A stretch of 64,000 nt of DNA from an uncultured Lachnospiraceae bacterium (GTDB taxonomy: Bacteria; Bacillota; Clostridia; Lachnospirales; Lachnospiraceae). Made by a program: the position numbers and the translations under genes. The notes beneath the pieces are model-generated. The model searched no databases. It was not told where the DNA came from and saw only the letters and a program-made list of their open reading frames with translations. Of the stretch, positions 53,936-63,584 are shown piece after piece. Position 1 is the stretch's first letter. Each line of letters begins with the position of its first letter. The DNA lies in assembly GCA_902786365.1 (NCBI GenBank), contig CADACD010000014.1, positions 1 through 64,000 of the forward strand. The letters run 5' to 3'.

Positions 53936-53959
53936 TTTATCATTTTACCTCAACAAAAA

Positions 53960-54139
53960 TTAGTCAACTGAAATGATTTCTTTTTTGTTATAAGATCCAC
54001 AAGCTTTACAAACTCTATGAGGCATCATTAAAGCGCCACATTTGCTGCATTTTACTAAGTTAGGAGCGCTCATTTTCCAGTTTGCTCTACGCTTATCTCT
54101 TCTTGCTTTAGAAGTTTTATTCTTTGGACAAATAGACAT
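53960..54139 (-). CDS. rpmF: Ribosomal protein L32
   Basis: The 59-residue protein reads MSICPKNKTSKARRDKRRAN onward. It contains two Cys pairs (VKCSKCGAL and VCKACG), the zinc-ribbon (C+) form of L32. An AGGTGT-type site within AAGGAGGTGT precedes the ATG. It lies six bases after yceD, its usual partner; both are often found next to plsX, as here. Confidence 0.96.
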   Translation of the reverse strand: MSICPKNKTSKARRDKRRANWKMSAPNLVKCSKCGALMMPHRVCKACGSYNKKEIISVD

Positions 54140-54145
54140 GGTCGG

Positions 54146-54673
54146 TTACACCTCCTTGAAATTATTGAAAATGTCACGAATTTTTGACATTCTAGGGTCT
54201 AATTCTGTGGTATCGCAGCCACATGTCTGCGAATTAAGATTTGCCCCACATCTATTACAAATTCCTTTACAGTTTTCACTGCAAAGAACTTTCATAGGCA
54301 AATTAACCAGTATTTCATTGTAGACAAGTGCCTCACTATCGAGCTTGTTATCGCTTATATAAAAGTACTCATCTTCAATATCAACTTTGTCAGTATCTGA
54401 CTCATTCATGTCAATCTCTTTACGAACTTCAATGTTCATATCATGCTTAACATCTGTAAGACACCTGTCACATGGAATAATAAGTGTAATATCAATCACT
54501 AAAGATATTACAAATTTCTTCTTTCCAATATTTTTCAAATGTATGTTAAGCGGCGATTTATCAATGATAGTATAATCACACATCTTCGATGTAAAATGAT
54601 CCATCTTAATATCAGCCTGAACATCAAGTTCCTTATCTTTTACTGATAAGATATCTGATAATTCAATTAGCAT
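54146..54673 (-). CDS. yceD: YceD/DUF177-family protein
   Basis: The 175-residue protein has the DUF177 features: a variable N-terminal half, the mid-protein IPCDRCLTDVKHDMNIEV with its Cys pair, the acidic EYFYISDNKLDSEALVYNEILVNLPMKVLC, and the Cys-rich end CKGICNRCGANLNSQTCGCD. It is associated with 23S rRNA stability and nearly always precedes rpmF. The role is not settled in Firmicutes. The start has AGAGG seven bases before the ATG. Confidence 0.92.
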   Translation of the reverse strand: MLIELSDILSVKDKELDVQADIKMDHFTSKMCDYTIIDKSPLNIHLKNIGKKKFVISLVIDITLIIPCDRCLTDVKHDMNIEVRKEIDMNESDTDKVDIEDEYFYISDNKLDSEALVYNEILVNLPMKVLCSENCKGICNRCGANLNSQTCGCDTTELDPRMSKIRDIFNNFKEV

Positions 54674-54761
54674 AAATTACCTCTTTTCTAATCGCACTTG
54701 TCCATTATAACCATACTTAACCTGTTTGTCAACAAGATTTTTCAAATATGAACGACATTGA

Positions 54762-55952
54762 CTAAATTAGTTCCAATGTTTCTCTGGCAATCTTTAACTC
54801 TTCATTTGTCGGAACTACCAATACCTTTACTTTTGAGGAATCTACTGATATTATAGTTTCTGTTCCATTAACGTTATTCTTTTCACTATCAATCTCTACC
54901 CCAAGATATGAAAGATAAGAACATATTTTTTCTCTGATATACGAATTATTTTCTCCAAGTCCTGCTGTAAATGCAATCGCATCAACACCATTCATCACAG
55001 CCGCATAGGCACCGATATATCTGACAGTCTGATAGCAGAATGCTTCGATTGCAGTCCTGGCTCTCTCGTCGTTGTTCTCCATCGCAGACATCAAATCTCT
55101 AAAATCACTGCCTATACCCGATAACCCCAGTACACCAGACTGTTTATTGAGTATGTCCATCACTTCTTTGATACTTTTATTTTCTTTATTAGCAATAAAT
55201 TCTATAATAGCTGGATCAATGCTTCCGCTTCTTGTTCCCATAATCAGACCTTCAAGAGGTGTAAGTCCCATACTCGTATCAACAGATTTTCCGTCTTTTA
55301 CTGCTGAAATGCTTGCCCCATTCCCAAGATGGCAAACGATTGTTTTCAACTTATCATAAGGTCTGCCAAGAAGTTTGGCTGTGCGGCTCGATACAAAACT
55401 GTGAGAAGTTCCATGAAAGCCATATCTTCTTACCTTGTATTTCTCATAATATTCATAAGGAATACCATATAAAAATGCCTTCGCCGGCATTGTCTGATGA
55501 AATGCAGTATCAAATACAGCAACCATTTTTGTATCCGGCATCAACTCTTTACATGCCCTTATACCTGTCAGATTTGCAGGATTATGCAAAGGTGCCAGGT
55601 CGTTACATTCCTCTATCGCCTTTATTACCTCATCATCAATCAAAACTGACTTTGAAAATTTTTCTCCACCATGAACAATTCTGTGTCCAACAGCATCAAC
55701 ATCATTAAGGCTCTTAATAACTCCGTTATCTTTATCTGTCAAAGTCTCTATCACAAGCTGTACTGCATTTGTATGCGCCGGCATAGCACTCTCTATCACA
55801 AGCTTATCACTGCCAGCTTTGGTATATACAAGCCTGCTCCCTTCCATTCCTATTCGTTCACATAATCCTTTTGCAAGTACGCTTTCATCCTCTGAATCTA
55901 TCAATTGAAATTTAAGCGATGAACTGCCACAATTTATAACCAATATTTTCAT
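54762..55952 (-). CDS. ackA: Acetate kinase
   Basis: The 396-residue enzyme makes ATP and acetate from acetyl phosphate. It has MKILVINCGSSSLKFQL, the VGHRIVHGGEKF motif, FDTAFHQTMP, RRYGFHGTSHSFVS, CHLGNGASISAVKDG, DTSMGLTPLEGLIMGTRSGS and TAGLGENN. The length is typical. It follows pta by about 110 bases containing an inverted repeat. Together they form the main acetate-producing, ATP-yielding branch of fermentation. Confidence 0.98.
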   Translation of the reverse strand: MKILVINCGSSSLKFQLIDSEDESVLAKGLCERIGMEGSRLVYTKAGSDKLVIESAMPAHTNAVQLVIETLTDKDNGVIKSLNDVDAVGHRIVHGGEKFSKSVLIDDEVIKAIEECNDLAPLHNPANLTGIRACKELMPDTKMVAVFDTAFHQTMPAKAFLYGIPYEYYEKYKVRRYGFHGTSHSFVSSRTAKLLGRPYDKLKTIVCHLGNGASISAVKDGKSVDTSMGLTPLEGLIMGTRSGSIDPAIIEFIANKENKSIKEVMDILNKQSGVLGLSGIGSDFRDLMSAMENNDERARTAIEAFCYQTVRYIGAYAAVMNGVDAIAFTAGLGENNSYIREKICSYLSYLGVEIDSEKNNVNGTETIISVDSSKVKVLVVPTNEELKIARETLELI

Positions 55953-55991
55953 TTCTGCTCTGTAAAATCCTTTCTAAAGAATATTTTTGGG

Positions 55992-56062
55992 AATGATTAT
56001 TCACAGTCGCTACAGACATGATAAATCTGTTTATTGATTTTCTAAACCTGTGAATAATGATT
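55992..56062. repeat. Inverted repeat between pta and ackA
   Basis: AATGATTATTCACAG (55992-56006) faces its complement with one mismatch at 56048-56062. A smaller ACAGA/TCTGT stem lies inside. With no T-run, it is more likely an mRNA processing or stability hairpin than a terminator. Confidence 0.45.
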
Positions 56063-56064
56063 TT

Positions 56065-57066
56065 CTACAATCTTCTGTTCTGCGCCTGTACACAGGTAAT
56101 AGCAATAACTCCGACAATATCTGCCGGTGAACATCCTCTTGATAAGTCATTAATCGGCTTATTCATTCCCTGCGTAAGAGGACCATATGCCTCTGCCTTT
56201 CCAAGTCTTTCAACAAGTTTATAGCCGATATTACCCGCATCAAGGTCAGGGAATATCAAAACATTTGCATTTCCTGCCACTGTGCTTCCCGGTGCTTTTA
56301 GTTTAGCTACTTCCGGAACTAATGCTGCATCTAATTGTAATTCTCCATCTGCCATAATATGTGGATAATTCATTTTCAAAATATTAACAGCATCTGTTAC
56401 TTTTGTAACATCAGGATGCTTTGCACTTCCCTTTGTAGAATGGGATAAAAGTGCACAGATAGGTTTCTGTCCTACTAACATCTCAAATGATTTTGCTGAA
56501 GAATCGGTTATAGCCGCCAGTTCCTCCGGATTTGGATTCTGGTTAAGACCTGCATCTGCGAATATAAACGTTCCATCTGCTCCAAATTCACAGTCCGGCA
56601 CACACATGACAAAGAATCCAGAAACCATCTTTGTTCCCGGTCTTGCCTTAATAATCTGCAATGACGGTTTCAGCGTAGCTGCTGTTGAATGGCATGCTCC
56701 TGATACAACACCATCTGCATCACCAAATTTTACCATCATGCAGGCATAGTACATATAATCATTCATAATTAGGTCTTTTGCTTTCTCCGGTGTCATACCC
56801 TTCGCTTTTCTAAGTTCATAAAATACATCTATATAATCCTGGGTTTTATAAAAATCATATGGATTGATAATCCTTGCCCCTGATATATCAAGCCCTTTGC
56901 TGTTCTCAGCAACAACATCTTCTGTACCTACAATTATCAGATTCGCAATTTTCTCCTTTAAAACAACTTCTGCCGCCTCAAAGGTCCTTCTGTCCATCGA
57001 TTCAGGCAAAACAATTGTCTTAACATCCTGTTTTGCCCTTTCTTTTATAGTATCAATAAATCCCAT
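56065..57066 (-). CDS. pta: Phosphate acetyltransferase
   Basis: The 333-residue enzyme converts acetyl-CoA to acetyl phosphate. It is the short catalytic form (FIDTIKERAKQDVKTIVLPES, GDADGVVSGACHSTAATLKPSLQ, GFFVMCVPDCEFG, ANVLIFPDLDAGNIGYKL, QGMNKPINDLSRGCS) without the N-terminal domains of enteric Pta. The ATG at 57066 lies eight bases after AAGGAG; a TTG 18 bases upstream is also in frame. It is first in the pta-ackA unit. Confidence 0.97.
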   Translation of the reverse strand: MGFIDTIKERAKQDVKTIVLPESMDRRTFEAAEVVLKEKIANLIIVGTEDVVAENSKGLDISGARIINPYDFYKTQDYIDVFYELRKAKGMTPEKAKDLIMNDYMYYACMMVKFGDADGVVSGACHSTAATLKPSLQIIKARPGTKMVSGFFVMCVPDCEFGADGTFIFADAGLNQNPNPEELAAITDSSAKSFEMLVGQKPICALLSHSTKGSAKHPDVTKVTDAVNILKMNYPHIMADGELQLDAALVPEVAKLKAPGSTVAGNANVLIFPDLDAGNIGYKLVERLGKAEAYGPLTQGMNKPINDLSRGCSPADIVGVIAITCVQAQNRRL

Positions 57067-57371
57067 CACCTTTTCTCCTTCCAACTCAATATTAAAATCC
57101 CATCACATTATTGGCATATATCTGCTAAATTCACAAACATTCGTTGAATAATTCAGCTTATACATTCACATACACATTTAATAATTATTATAACTCATTT
57201 TTTCCATGTAGACAATCATTTATATAACTTTTTTTGTTACCACCTTTTTTTGTTTCTACCTTTTTTGTAAAGAGCACTTGTTCTTTACTCGCTTAAATGA
57301 TATTATATAAATTAGGTAATTTTTACAAATCGTATAAATATAAAATATAATATTAGGAGATGAATACACAT

Positions 57372-58652
57372 ATGAAAACCATAGGAATAATTGCCGAATT
57401 TAATCCCTTTCATAATGGTCATGCCTATCTTATCCATGAGGCAAAAAAAATAACAGGTGCCGACCGCGTTGTCATCATCATGAGTGGAAATTTTGTTCAG
57501 CGCGGAGAACCGGCATTTATAGATAAGTTTTCTCGAACTGCTGCAGCACTTGAATATGGTGCCGACCTTGTTATTGAACTTCCTACAGTTTATGCCATTT
57601 CAAGCGCCTCATATTTCGCAACAGGTGCTATTAAAATGCTTGACAAATTAAATGTAATTGATTATCTGTGTTTCGGCTGTGAAACAGATGACTTAAAATT
57701 GTTAACCCTTATCTCTGATATCATTATAGCCGAAGACGAATGTTACTGTTCAACACTTCAGTCTTATTTAAAGAATGGATTTTCATTTGCCAAGAGCCGT
57801 GAAAATGCTATTTTAAAATCTATCTCTTTACGCGGGCTGAACATCCCTGCTGCTACTATATCTTCGGTTTTGAATTCTCCAAATGCAATTCTCGGAATAG
57901 AGTACATTACAGCTCTTAGGAAATGTGACAGTAATATTGTTCCTATACCTGTCAAAAGGTCTGACGCCGGTTACCATGACCAAAGTTTCAGAAATGAATT
58001 TGCAAGTGCTTCTGCCATCAGAAATCTGTACACAAAGCCATCTGTATTATCATTTAACAATATACGTGAAACTCTTTCAGATGTCATTCCGGAGAAGTTT
58101 GTAGCCACTTTAGAAGATGATTATAAAATTTCTTATCCGATTACTGTCGATGATTTCAGTCCTCTGATTGGATATGAACTTATAAGAGACAGATATTATG
58201 ATTTAGAGCTTGACACACTTTTTGATTCAACAACAGATTTATCAAACAGAATCCGTAATTTTGCAGATTCATTTACAAAAGTTTCCTCTTTTGTAAACAG
58301 CTGTAATTCTCCAACATTTACTTCTTCAAGGATATCCCGCATTTTGTTTTATATGTTGTTTGAATATAAAAAGAAACATTTTGAAATCTTTAAAAATGAT
58401 GATTATGTATATTATTACCGCATATTAGGATTCAACAACTCTCACGCCGAGCTTTTAACAGAGATAAAGAATAAATCTTCATTCCCACTTATCTCCAAAG
58501 TTGCAAAAGCTGATGAGATTCTTAGTATTAACGGAAAAACAATGTTCTCCATTAATTTATATGCCGATGAGCTTTATAGAATTGTTGCCGAAACAAAATA
58601 TGGCTATAATCTTCTTGTCGAAGAACAGCACGAAATTATTATCGTTGAATAA
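57372..58652 (+). CDS. tmcAL: tRNA(Met) cytidine acetate ligase
   Basis: The 426-residue nucleotidyltransferase-like protein begins TIGIIAEFNPFHNGHAYLI, the HxGH motif, and continues VIIMSGNFVQRGEPAFIDKFSR, ADLVIELPTVYAISSASYFA and DLSNRIRNF, all typical of TmcAL (YlbM). It activates acetate with ATP and acetylates C34 of elongator tRNA-Met. AGGAG stands 12 bases before this ATG and directly abuts another at 57360; I prefer the second for the family N-terminus. It is divergent from pta-ackA, the genes that produce acetate. Confidence 0.94.
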   Translation: MKTIGIIAEFNPFHNGHAYLIHEAKKITGADRVVIIMSGNFVQRGEPAFIDKFSRTAAALEYGADLVIELPTVYAISSASYFATGAIKMLDKLNVIDYLCFGCETDDLKLLTLISDIIIAEDECYCSTLQSYLKNGFSFAKSRENAILKSISLRGLNIPAATISSVLNSPNAILGIEYITALRKCDSNIVPIPVKRSDAGYHDQSFRNEFASASAIRNLYTKPSVLSFNNIRETLSDVIPEKFVATLEDDYKISYPITVDDFSPLIGYELIRDRYYDLELDTLFDSTTDLSNRIRNFADSFTKVSSFVNSCNSPTFTSSRISRILFYMLFEYKKKHFEIFKNDDYVYYYRILGFNNSHAELLTEIKNKSSFPLISKVAKADEILSINGKTMFSINLYADELYRIVAETKYGYNLLVEEQHEIIIVE

Positions 58653-58708
58653 AATATCTCTAAATCAATTGTTGAATAGAACAATTCTAAAACACGATTG
58701 TCAAACAA

Positions 58709-58753
58709 AAAGGAAAACTTTGCAGATAAAACTTATCTGCAAAGTTTTCCTTT
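58709..58753. terminator. Bidirectional terminator between tmcAL and the DUF711 gene
   Basis: A perfect 21-bp inverted repeat (AAAGGAAAACTTTGCAGATAA and complement) has a 3-base loop. It stands between convergent genes, with T-tracts on both exits, stronger on the minus strand. Confidence 0.85.
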
Positions 58754-58825
58754 AATATCACTAGTGCTTCAATGCTACATACTCTCCTCTGTTATTATCC
58801 ACATAAATCACCAGAATAACAGTCT

Positions 58826-60190
58826 TTAATTCTTAAAACTGTGTATAGGCGCCGGTATTCTTCCGCCTCTTTTCACAAATGCCTCGCACGAGAAACTGTT
58901 GACAGGCATCACAGGTGCATAGCCCAAAAGACCACCAAATTCAACCGTCTCGCCAACACCCTTTCCAATAACAGGTATCACTCTGACAGCAGTTGTCTTC
59001 TGGTTAATCATTCCGATTGCCGCCTCATCAGCAATAATTCCTGCGATTGTACTTGCACTTGTATCCCCTGGAATGGCAATCATATCAAGTCCGACCGAAC
59101 ATACACATGTCATTGCTTCCAGTTTTTCTATAGTAAGTGCTCCTACTGTCACTGCATCTATCATTCCCTGATCTTCACTGACAGGTATAAAAGCACCACT
59201 TAAACCACCAACATATGAAGATGCCATAACACCTCCCTTTTTCACCTGGTCATTTAATAATGCAAGCGCTGCAGTCGTTCCCGGCGCACCGACTCTCTCA
59301 AGTCCTATTTCCTGTAAAATATCTGCAACACTGTCACCAACAGCCGGTGTAGGAGCCAGCGACAAATCAACGATACCAAACGGGATACCTAATCGCTTTG
59401 AAGCTTCCTTTGCAACAAGCTGTCCCACTCTTGTCACTTTGAATGCTGTCTTTTTAATTGTCTCACACAATACTTCGAAATCTGCATCTCTTACTTTTGT
59501 GAGTGCAGTTCTGACAACGCCCGGTCCACTTACTCCGACATTGATAATCGCATCTGCTTCTGTAACACCATGAAATGCTCCTGCCATAAACGGATTATCA
59601 TCAGGTGCATTACAAAATACAACAAGCTTTGCGCATCCTAAAGAATCTGCTTCCTTTGTATATTCTGCTGTCTTAAGGACAATCTCTCCCATCAGTTTTA
59701 CTGCATCCATATTCAATCCTGTCTTTGTAGAGCCGACATTGACTGAACTGCACACTCGCTCTGTAACAGCTAAAGCTTCTGGAATAGATTTGATAAGATT
59801 TTCATCTGCCTTTGTCATCCCCTTGCTCACAAGTGCTGAGTAACCACCTATAAAATTGACGTCTACTTCTTTTGCCGCCTTATCAAGTGTTTTTGCAATC
59901 GTGACAAAATCTTTAGGTTCTTTACATGCACTTCCACCGATTATTGCGATAGGTGTCACTGAAATTCTTTTATTGACAATAGGGATTCCAAATTCCTTTT
60001 CAATTTCATTTCCTGTAGACACAAGATTTTTTGCAAGTGTTGTAATCTTTGTATAAATATTGTGATTCAACTTCTCCAAATCACTATCGATACAATCAAG
60101 CAGACTGATTCCCAGTGTGATTGTACGTACATCAAGATTTTCCTGCTCTATCATCTTGTTTGTTTCATTTACTTCGAATATGTTTAACAT
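58826..60190 (-). CDS. DUF711/PFL-family protein (UPF0210)
   Basis: The 454-residue protein is a DUF711 member by its segments [74 protein letters not shown] and [23 protein letters not shown]. The family is structurally related to the anaerobic radical-enzyme fold of PFL, but lacks an obvious glycyl-radical motif here, and its reaction is unknown. It is encoded right after a small ACT-domain protein (61 bases apart), a pairing found in many Firmicutes. The start has GGAGG. Confidence 0.92.
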   Translation of the reverse strand: MLNIFEVNETNKMIEQENLDVRTITLGISLLDCIDSDLEKLNHNIYTKITTLAKNLVSTGNEIEKEFGIPIVNKRISVTPIAIIGGSACKEPKDFVTIAKTLDKAAKEVDVNFIGGYSALVSKGMTKADENLIKSIPEALAVTERVCSSVNVGSTKTGLNMDAVKLMGEIVLKTAEYTKEADSLGCAKLVVFCNAPDDNPFMAGAFHGVTEADAIINVGVSGPGVVRTALTKVRDADFEVLCETIKKTAFKVTRVGQLVAKEASKRLGIPFGIVDLSLAPTPAVGDSVADILQEIGLERVGAPGTTAALALLNDQVKKGGVMASSYVGGLSGAFIPVSEDQGMIDAVTVGALTIEKLEAMTCVCSVGLDMIAIPGDTSASTIAGIIADEAAIGMINQKTTAVRVIPVIGKGVGETVEFGGLLGYAPVMPVNSFSCEAFVKRGGRIPAPIHSFKN

Positions 60191-60251
60191 ATTAACCTCC
60201 GTTAATTAGTCTCAATAGTTTCTTTTGATTCTCTGTTTCTCTGCTGATAAG

Positions 60252-60524
60252 TTATATCCTGTGCATGGAATTAAATATATCTTCCTGCTGCATCTTTATC
60301 TGAACACCAATTTCCTCTCCCAATGCCACAAGCTCATCTGCCACTTTTCCTATCTGCTTGCCGGCAGCTGTTGCATCAACTATCATCATCATATTGAAAT
60401 ACCCAGAAACAATTGTCTGTGAAATATCTAAAATATTGATATTATTCTCCGCCAGATATGTACAAACCTTTGCTATTATACCAACTGTATCCTGCCCAAC
60501 AACAGTTATGATTGACTTTTTCAT
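60252..60524 (-). CDS. ACT-domain protein (UPF0237)
   Basis: The 90-residue protein is one ACT domain: SIITVVGQDTVGIIAKVCTY, NINILDISQTIV and the C-terminal VALGEEIGVQIKMQQEDIF. ACT domains bind amino acids and regulate partner enzymes. Its constant partner is the DUF711 protein downstream, so it may regulate that protein. The start has GAGGTAAGG close to the ATG. Confidence 0.93.
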   Translation of the reverse strand: MKKSIITVVGQDTVGIIAKVCTYLAENNINILDISQTIVSGYFNMMMIVDATAAGKQIGKVADELVALGEEIGVQIKMQQEDIFNSMHRI

Positions 60525-60627
60525 TACCTTACCTCATTCCTTTTTATGTTTTTCATGCGATTTCGTGTCCGGCAAAATGACCATATTTCAAGTTACCGGT
60601 TCGCTTAAAATTTCAATTCATATTACA

Positions 60628-61437
60628 TTATACAACAATTATATCAGAATTAACATCTCTTTTTGCAACAGTAATCTTAAAATCATCTGCTTTATATCTG
60701 TTTTCGCTTAATGTAATCTCTGTCCGCACTGTCTCATATGCCAGTTCTTCAAAATTATTTTCTCTGCTGAGATGTCCAAGCATAATATGCTTTATCTTAT
60801 CATGCAGAATATCGTTAATCAGTCTTCCTGATGTCTCATTTGACAAATGTCCTTTTTCACCCAGAATCCTCTGTTTGAGATGATATGGGTAACTTCCTGC
60901 AAGAAGCATCCTCACATCATGATTTGCCTCTATCACTATCGCATCCAGTCCTGCAAGATTTTCAATAATATAATCATCATATTTTCCCATATCCGTTGCA
61001 ACAGCTACCGATTTTCCATTACATCCTACTCTGTAACCAACCGGCTGCACAGCATCATGTGATATTTTAAAAGGGCATATATCAAGGTCACCTACAAAAA
61101 AATGTTCATCTTCCCTGACACTATGGTACAATCCCTGCGGAATCGTTCCTATCTTTTTATTATTTTCTATCTCTATAATGGTTTTCTCTGTTGCATATAT
61201 CGGTATCTCATATTTTCTTGAAATAACACCTAGCCCGTTGATGTGGTCGATATGTTCATGTGTAATCATGATTGCACTTATATCCTTAATATCAATATTA
61301 TTTGCATTAAGTCCAATCTCAGTCCTTTTCTTACTGATACCCGCATCAATCAGAATATGAGTATCATCAGAACCAACATAGATACAGTTTCCACTGCTTC
61401 CGCTTGCAACAGATGCCATTCGCATTTGTGTACTCAT
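60628..61437 (-). CDS. MBL-fold metallo-hydrolase (WalJ/YycJ type)
   Basis: The 269-residue protein has the metallo-beta-lactamase motifs: THEHIDHINGLG (HxHxDH), SHDAVQPVGYRV, VATDMGKYDDYI and the late MLGHLSRENNFEELA. The opening ASGSSGNCIYVGSDDTHILIDAGISKKRTE is typical of YycJ/WalJ proteins, which are 5'-3' exonucleases linked to DNA repair and cell-wall regulation. The usual walRK neighbours are absent. It lies downstream of asnB with a bulged hairpin between. Confidence 0.88.
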   Translation of the reverse strand: MSTQMRMASVASGSSGNCIYVGSDDTHILIDAGISKKRTEIGLNANNIDIKDISAIMITHEHIDHINGLGVISRKYEIPIYATEKTIIEIENNKKIGTIPQGLYHSVREDEHFFVGDLDICPFKISHDAVQPVGYRVGCNGKSVAVATDMGKYDDYIIENLAGLDAIVIEANHDVRMLLAGSYPYHLKQRILGEKGHLSNETSGRLINDILHDKIKHIMLGHLSRENNFEELAYETVRTEITLSENRYKADDFKITVAKRDVNSDIIVV

Positions 61438-61573
61438 TGCTTTCCCTGTCCATTCTTTTTTATTTCATCAGCCAATTTTATAATTGTTAATACAATCATG
61501 GCTGTCAATACTTATTATGCTGCTGTTCACAGACATTTTCGCCTGTGAATAACAGCCTTATTATTAATTCACT

Positions 61574-63421
61574 TTATTTTGCAACTGACTTTGAAAAATG
61601 CTTCTGATACCACACAAGAAACGCAAACACTGTCCAAATTTTTCTCGAATTATCACACTTATTATGATAATGTCTGTCCAAAAGCTTCACAAGATAATCT
61701 GTATTAAAAAATTTCTCTGCTTCTTTTGATGTCAGAGTTTCTTTGATCATATTATAATACTTATCTTCTCTCAACCAGTTTCTGACCGGAATAGGGAAGC
61801 CGAGTTTCTTTCTCTCTGCTGTGATATCCGGCATAAACTCATTCGCTGCACGTCTGAAATACTTTTTCGTTTCGTTCTTGTCAACCCTGTATTCAACCGG
61901 AATACTGAATGCAACTTTTGCCACTTCTTTATCAAGGAACGGAACCCTGACTTCAAGTGAATGTGCCATACTCATTGTATCTGCCTTGTTTAATATATCT
62001 CCCCAAAGCCATGTATTGATATCAAGATACTGCATCTTCGTTATCTCATCTTTATCCTTAACCTTGTCATAGATTGGCTTTGTAATACTCTGTGGTGTAT
62101 TTTTCTTTAATGGCTTCTTTAACATCTTATTTACTTCATCCGTGTGGAAAATATAGGCATTTCCTATATATCTCTCCTCTAAATCCTGCCCTGCTCTTAT
62201 GAGATAATTCTTCCCCTTGAAATTTCCCGGTATCTTTGTAAGAACCTTCCTGACACCTCTTCTGACAGGCCTTGGCACTACTCGCATAGGTTTAAGTGCC
62301 AATGGTGACTTATAAATATTATAGCCTCCGAACAGCTCATCCGAGCCTTCTCCTGACAAAACTACTTTTACCTGTTCACTTGCGAGTCTGCAAAGGAAAT
62401 ATAACGCTATACATGAAGGATCTGATAATGGCTCGTCCGCATGATTCATAATCTTTGGAAATTCCTCAAAATATTCTTCTGTTGTGATAAGTTTACTTTT
62501 ATTTTTCACTCCCACATAATCAGAAAGTGTCTTTGCCAAAGGAATCTCATTACACTTCGGATAATCAAAACCTACACTAAATGTTTTGTCAAGGTCACTT
62601 CTTGCAACGATATAGCTTGAATCAACACCGCCTGATAAGAAACCTCCTACCTCGGTGTCACTTATTTTATGTGCGGTAATGGAATTCTGCATAGCAGCAT
62701 TAATATTCGCAACAGCCTCATCAAATGTAATACTATCATCGGCATTAAATTCAGGTGAATAATATCTTTCTATCCTAATTTTTCCATCTTCCCATAAAAG
62801 ATAGTGTGCCGGAGGCAGTCTGAAAATTCCTTTATAAAATGTTTCATCAAGAATAGAATATTGGAAAGACAGGTAACTTTCAAGTGCCTCTTGATTAAAT
62901 TGTTTTTTTACTGTAGGAAACTTTAATATTGCCTTAATTTCTGAACCGAAAACAAAATCTTTCTCTGTTTTTGTATAGAATAGTGGCTTGATTCCAAAGA
63001 TATCTCTTGCAAGGAGCATTTTCTTATTCGCCCTGTCCCATAGTGCAAATGCATACATGCCGCGAAGTTTCTGTAGCAATTCGATTCCATATTCTTCATA
63101 TCCATGCACAAGCACTTCCGTATCAGCATCTGTTTTAAAGATATGTCCCTTTTTTATCAGTTCCTCTTTAATTTCCTGATAGTTGTAAATCTCACCATTA
63201 AAAGTCACAACAATCGTCTCATCCTCATTATACATAGGCTGTTTTCCATTTGTGATACCAATGATGCTAAGTCTTCTAAAACCAAGTCCTGCCATATCAT
63301 CAATATGAGTTCCTTCATCATCCGGACCTCTGTGTATAATAGAATTCATCATTTCTTTGAGATTTTCCTCAAATTTTAAGGCCTCTCCTTCTTCGGTAAT
63401 ATAACCTGTAAATCCACACAT
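61574..63421 (-). CDS. asnB: Asparagine synthase (glutamine-hydrolysing)
   Basis: The 615-residue enzyme makes asparagine from aspartate, glutamine and ATP. The ATG at 63421 puts the catalytic Cys at position 2 (MCGFTGYI), with GGAG nine bases upstream. The frame begins 15 bases earlier, but that would bury the nucleophile. The glutaminase half (RGPDDEGTHI, VTFNGEIYNYQEIKEEL) is followed by the ATP-binding synthetase half (GGFLSGGVDSSYIVA, FSVGFDYP, VLSGEGSDELFGGYN, LDKEVAKVAFSIP). It is monocistronic from its own promoter. Confidence 0.96.
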   Translation of the reverse strand: MCGFTGYITEEGEALKFEENLKEMMNSIIHRGPDDEGTHIDDMAGLGFRRLSIIGITNGKQPMYNEDETIVVTFNGEIYNYQEIKEELIKKGHIFKTDADTEVLVHGYEEYGIELLQKLRGMYAFALWDRANKKMLLARDIFGIKPLFYTKTEKDFVFGSEIKAILKFPTVKKQFNQEALESYLSFQYSILDETFYKGIFRLPPAHYLLWEDGKIRIERYYSPEFNADDSITFDEAVANINAAMQNSITAHKISDTEVGGFLSGGVDSSYIVARSDLDKTFSVGFDYPKCNEIPLAKTLSDYVGVKNKSKLITTEEYFEEFPKIMNHADEPLSDPSCIALYFLCRLASEQVKVVLSGEGSDELFGGYNIYKSPLALKPMRVVPRPVRRGVRKVLTKIPGNFKGKNYLIRAGQDLEERYIGNAYIFHTDEVNKMLKKPLKKNTPQSITKPIYDKVKDKDEITKMQYLDINTWLWGDILNKADTMSMAHSLEVRVPFLDKEVAKVAFSIPVEYRVDKNETKKYFRRAANEFMPDITAERKKLGFPIPVRNWLREDKYYNMIKETLTSKEAEKFFNTDYLVKLLDRHYHNKCDNSRKIWTVFAFLVWYQKHFSKSVAK

Positions 63422-63474
63422 ATATATCAACTCCATTCATAAATTATAAACAATTGCAAGATTTTTCATTCGCA

Positions 63475-63503
63475 ATCATATCACAAATATAGATTCTGGT
63501 CAA
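63475..63503 (-). promoter_or_regulatory. Promoter of asnB
   Basis: On the minus strand TTGACC (63498-63503) and TATGAT (63475-63480) are 17 bp apart, placing initiation about 50 bases before the ATG at 63421. Confidence 0.75.
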
Positions 63504-63584
63504 ACTTTTAAAACAATTTGTCATATTAATTCAATATAATAATAAATTAGTAGTAAGAATTAATCACTAATAACAGGAGTCATT

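Noticed and set aside
61438..61500. 21-codon frame ending in ATGA overlap with the MBL-fold gene
   Set aside because: It has no ribosome-binding site, and the translation (MIVLTIIKLADEI) is not distinctive. The overlap alone is weak evidence.
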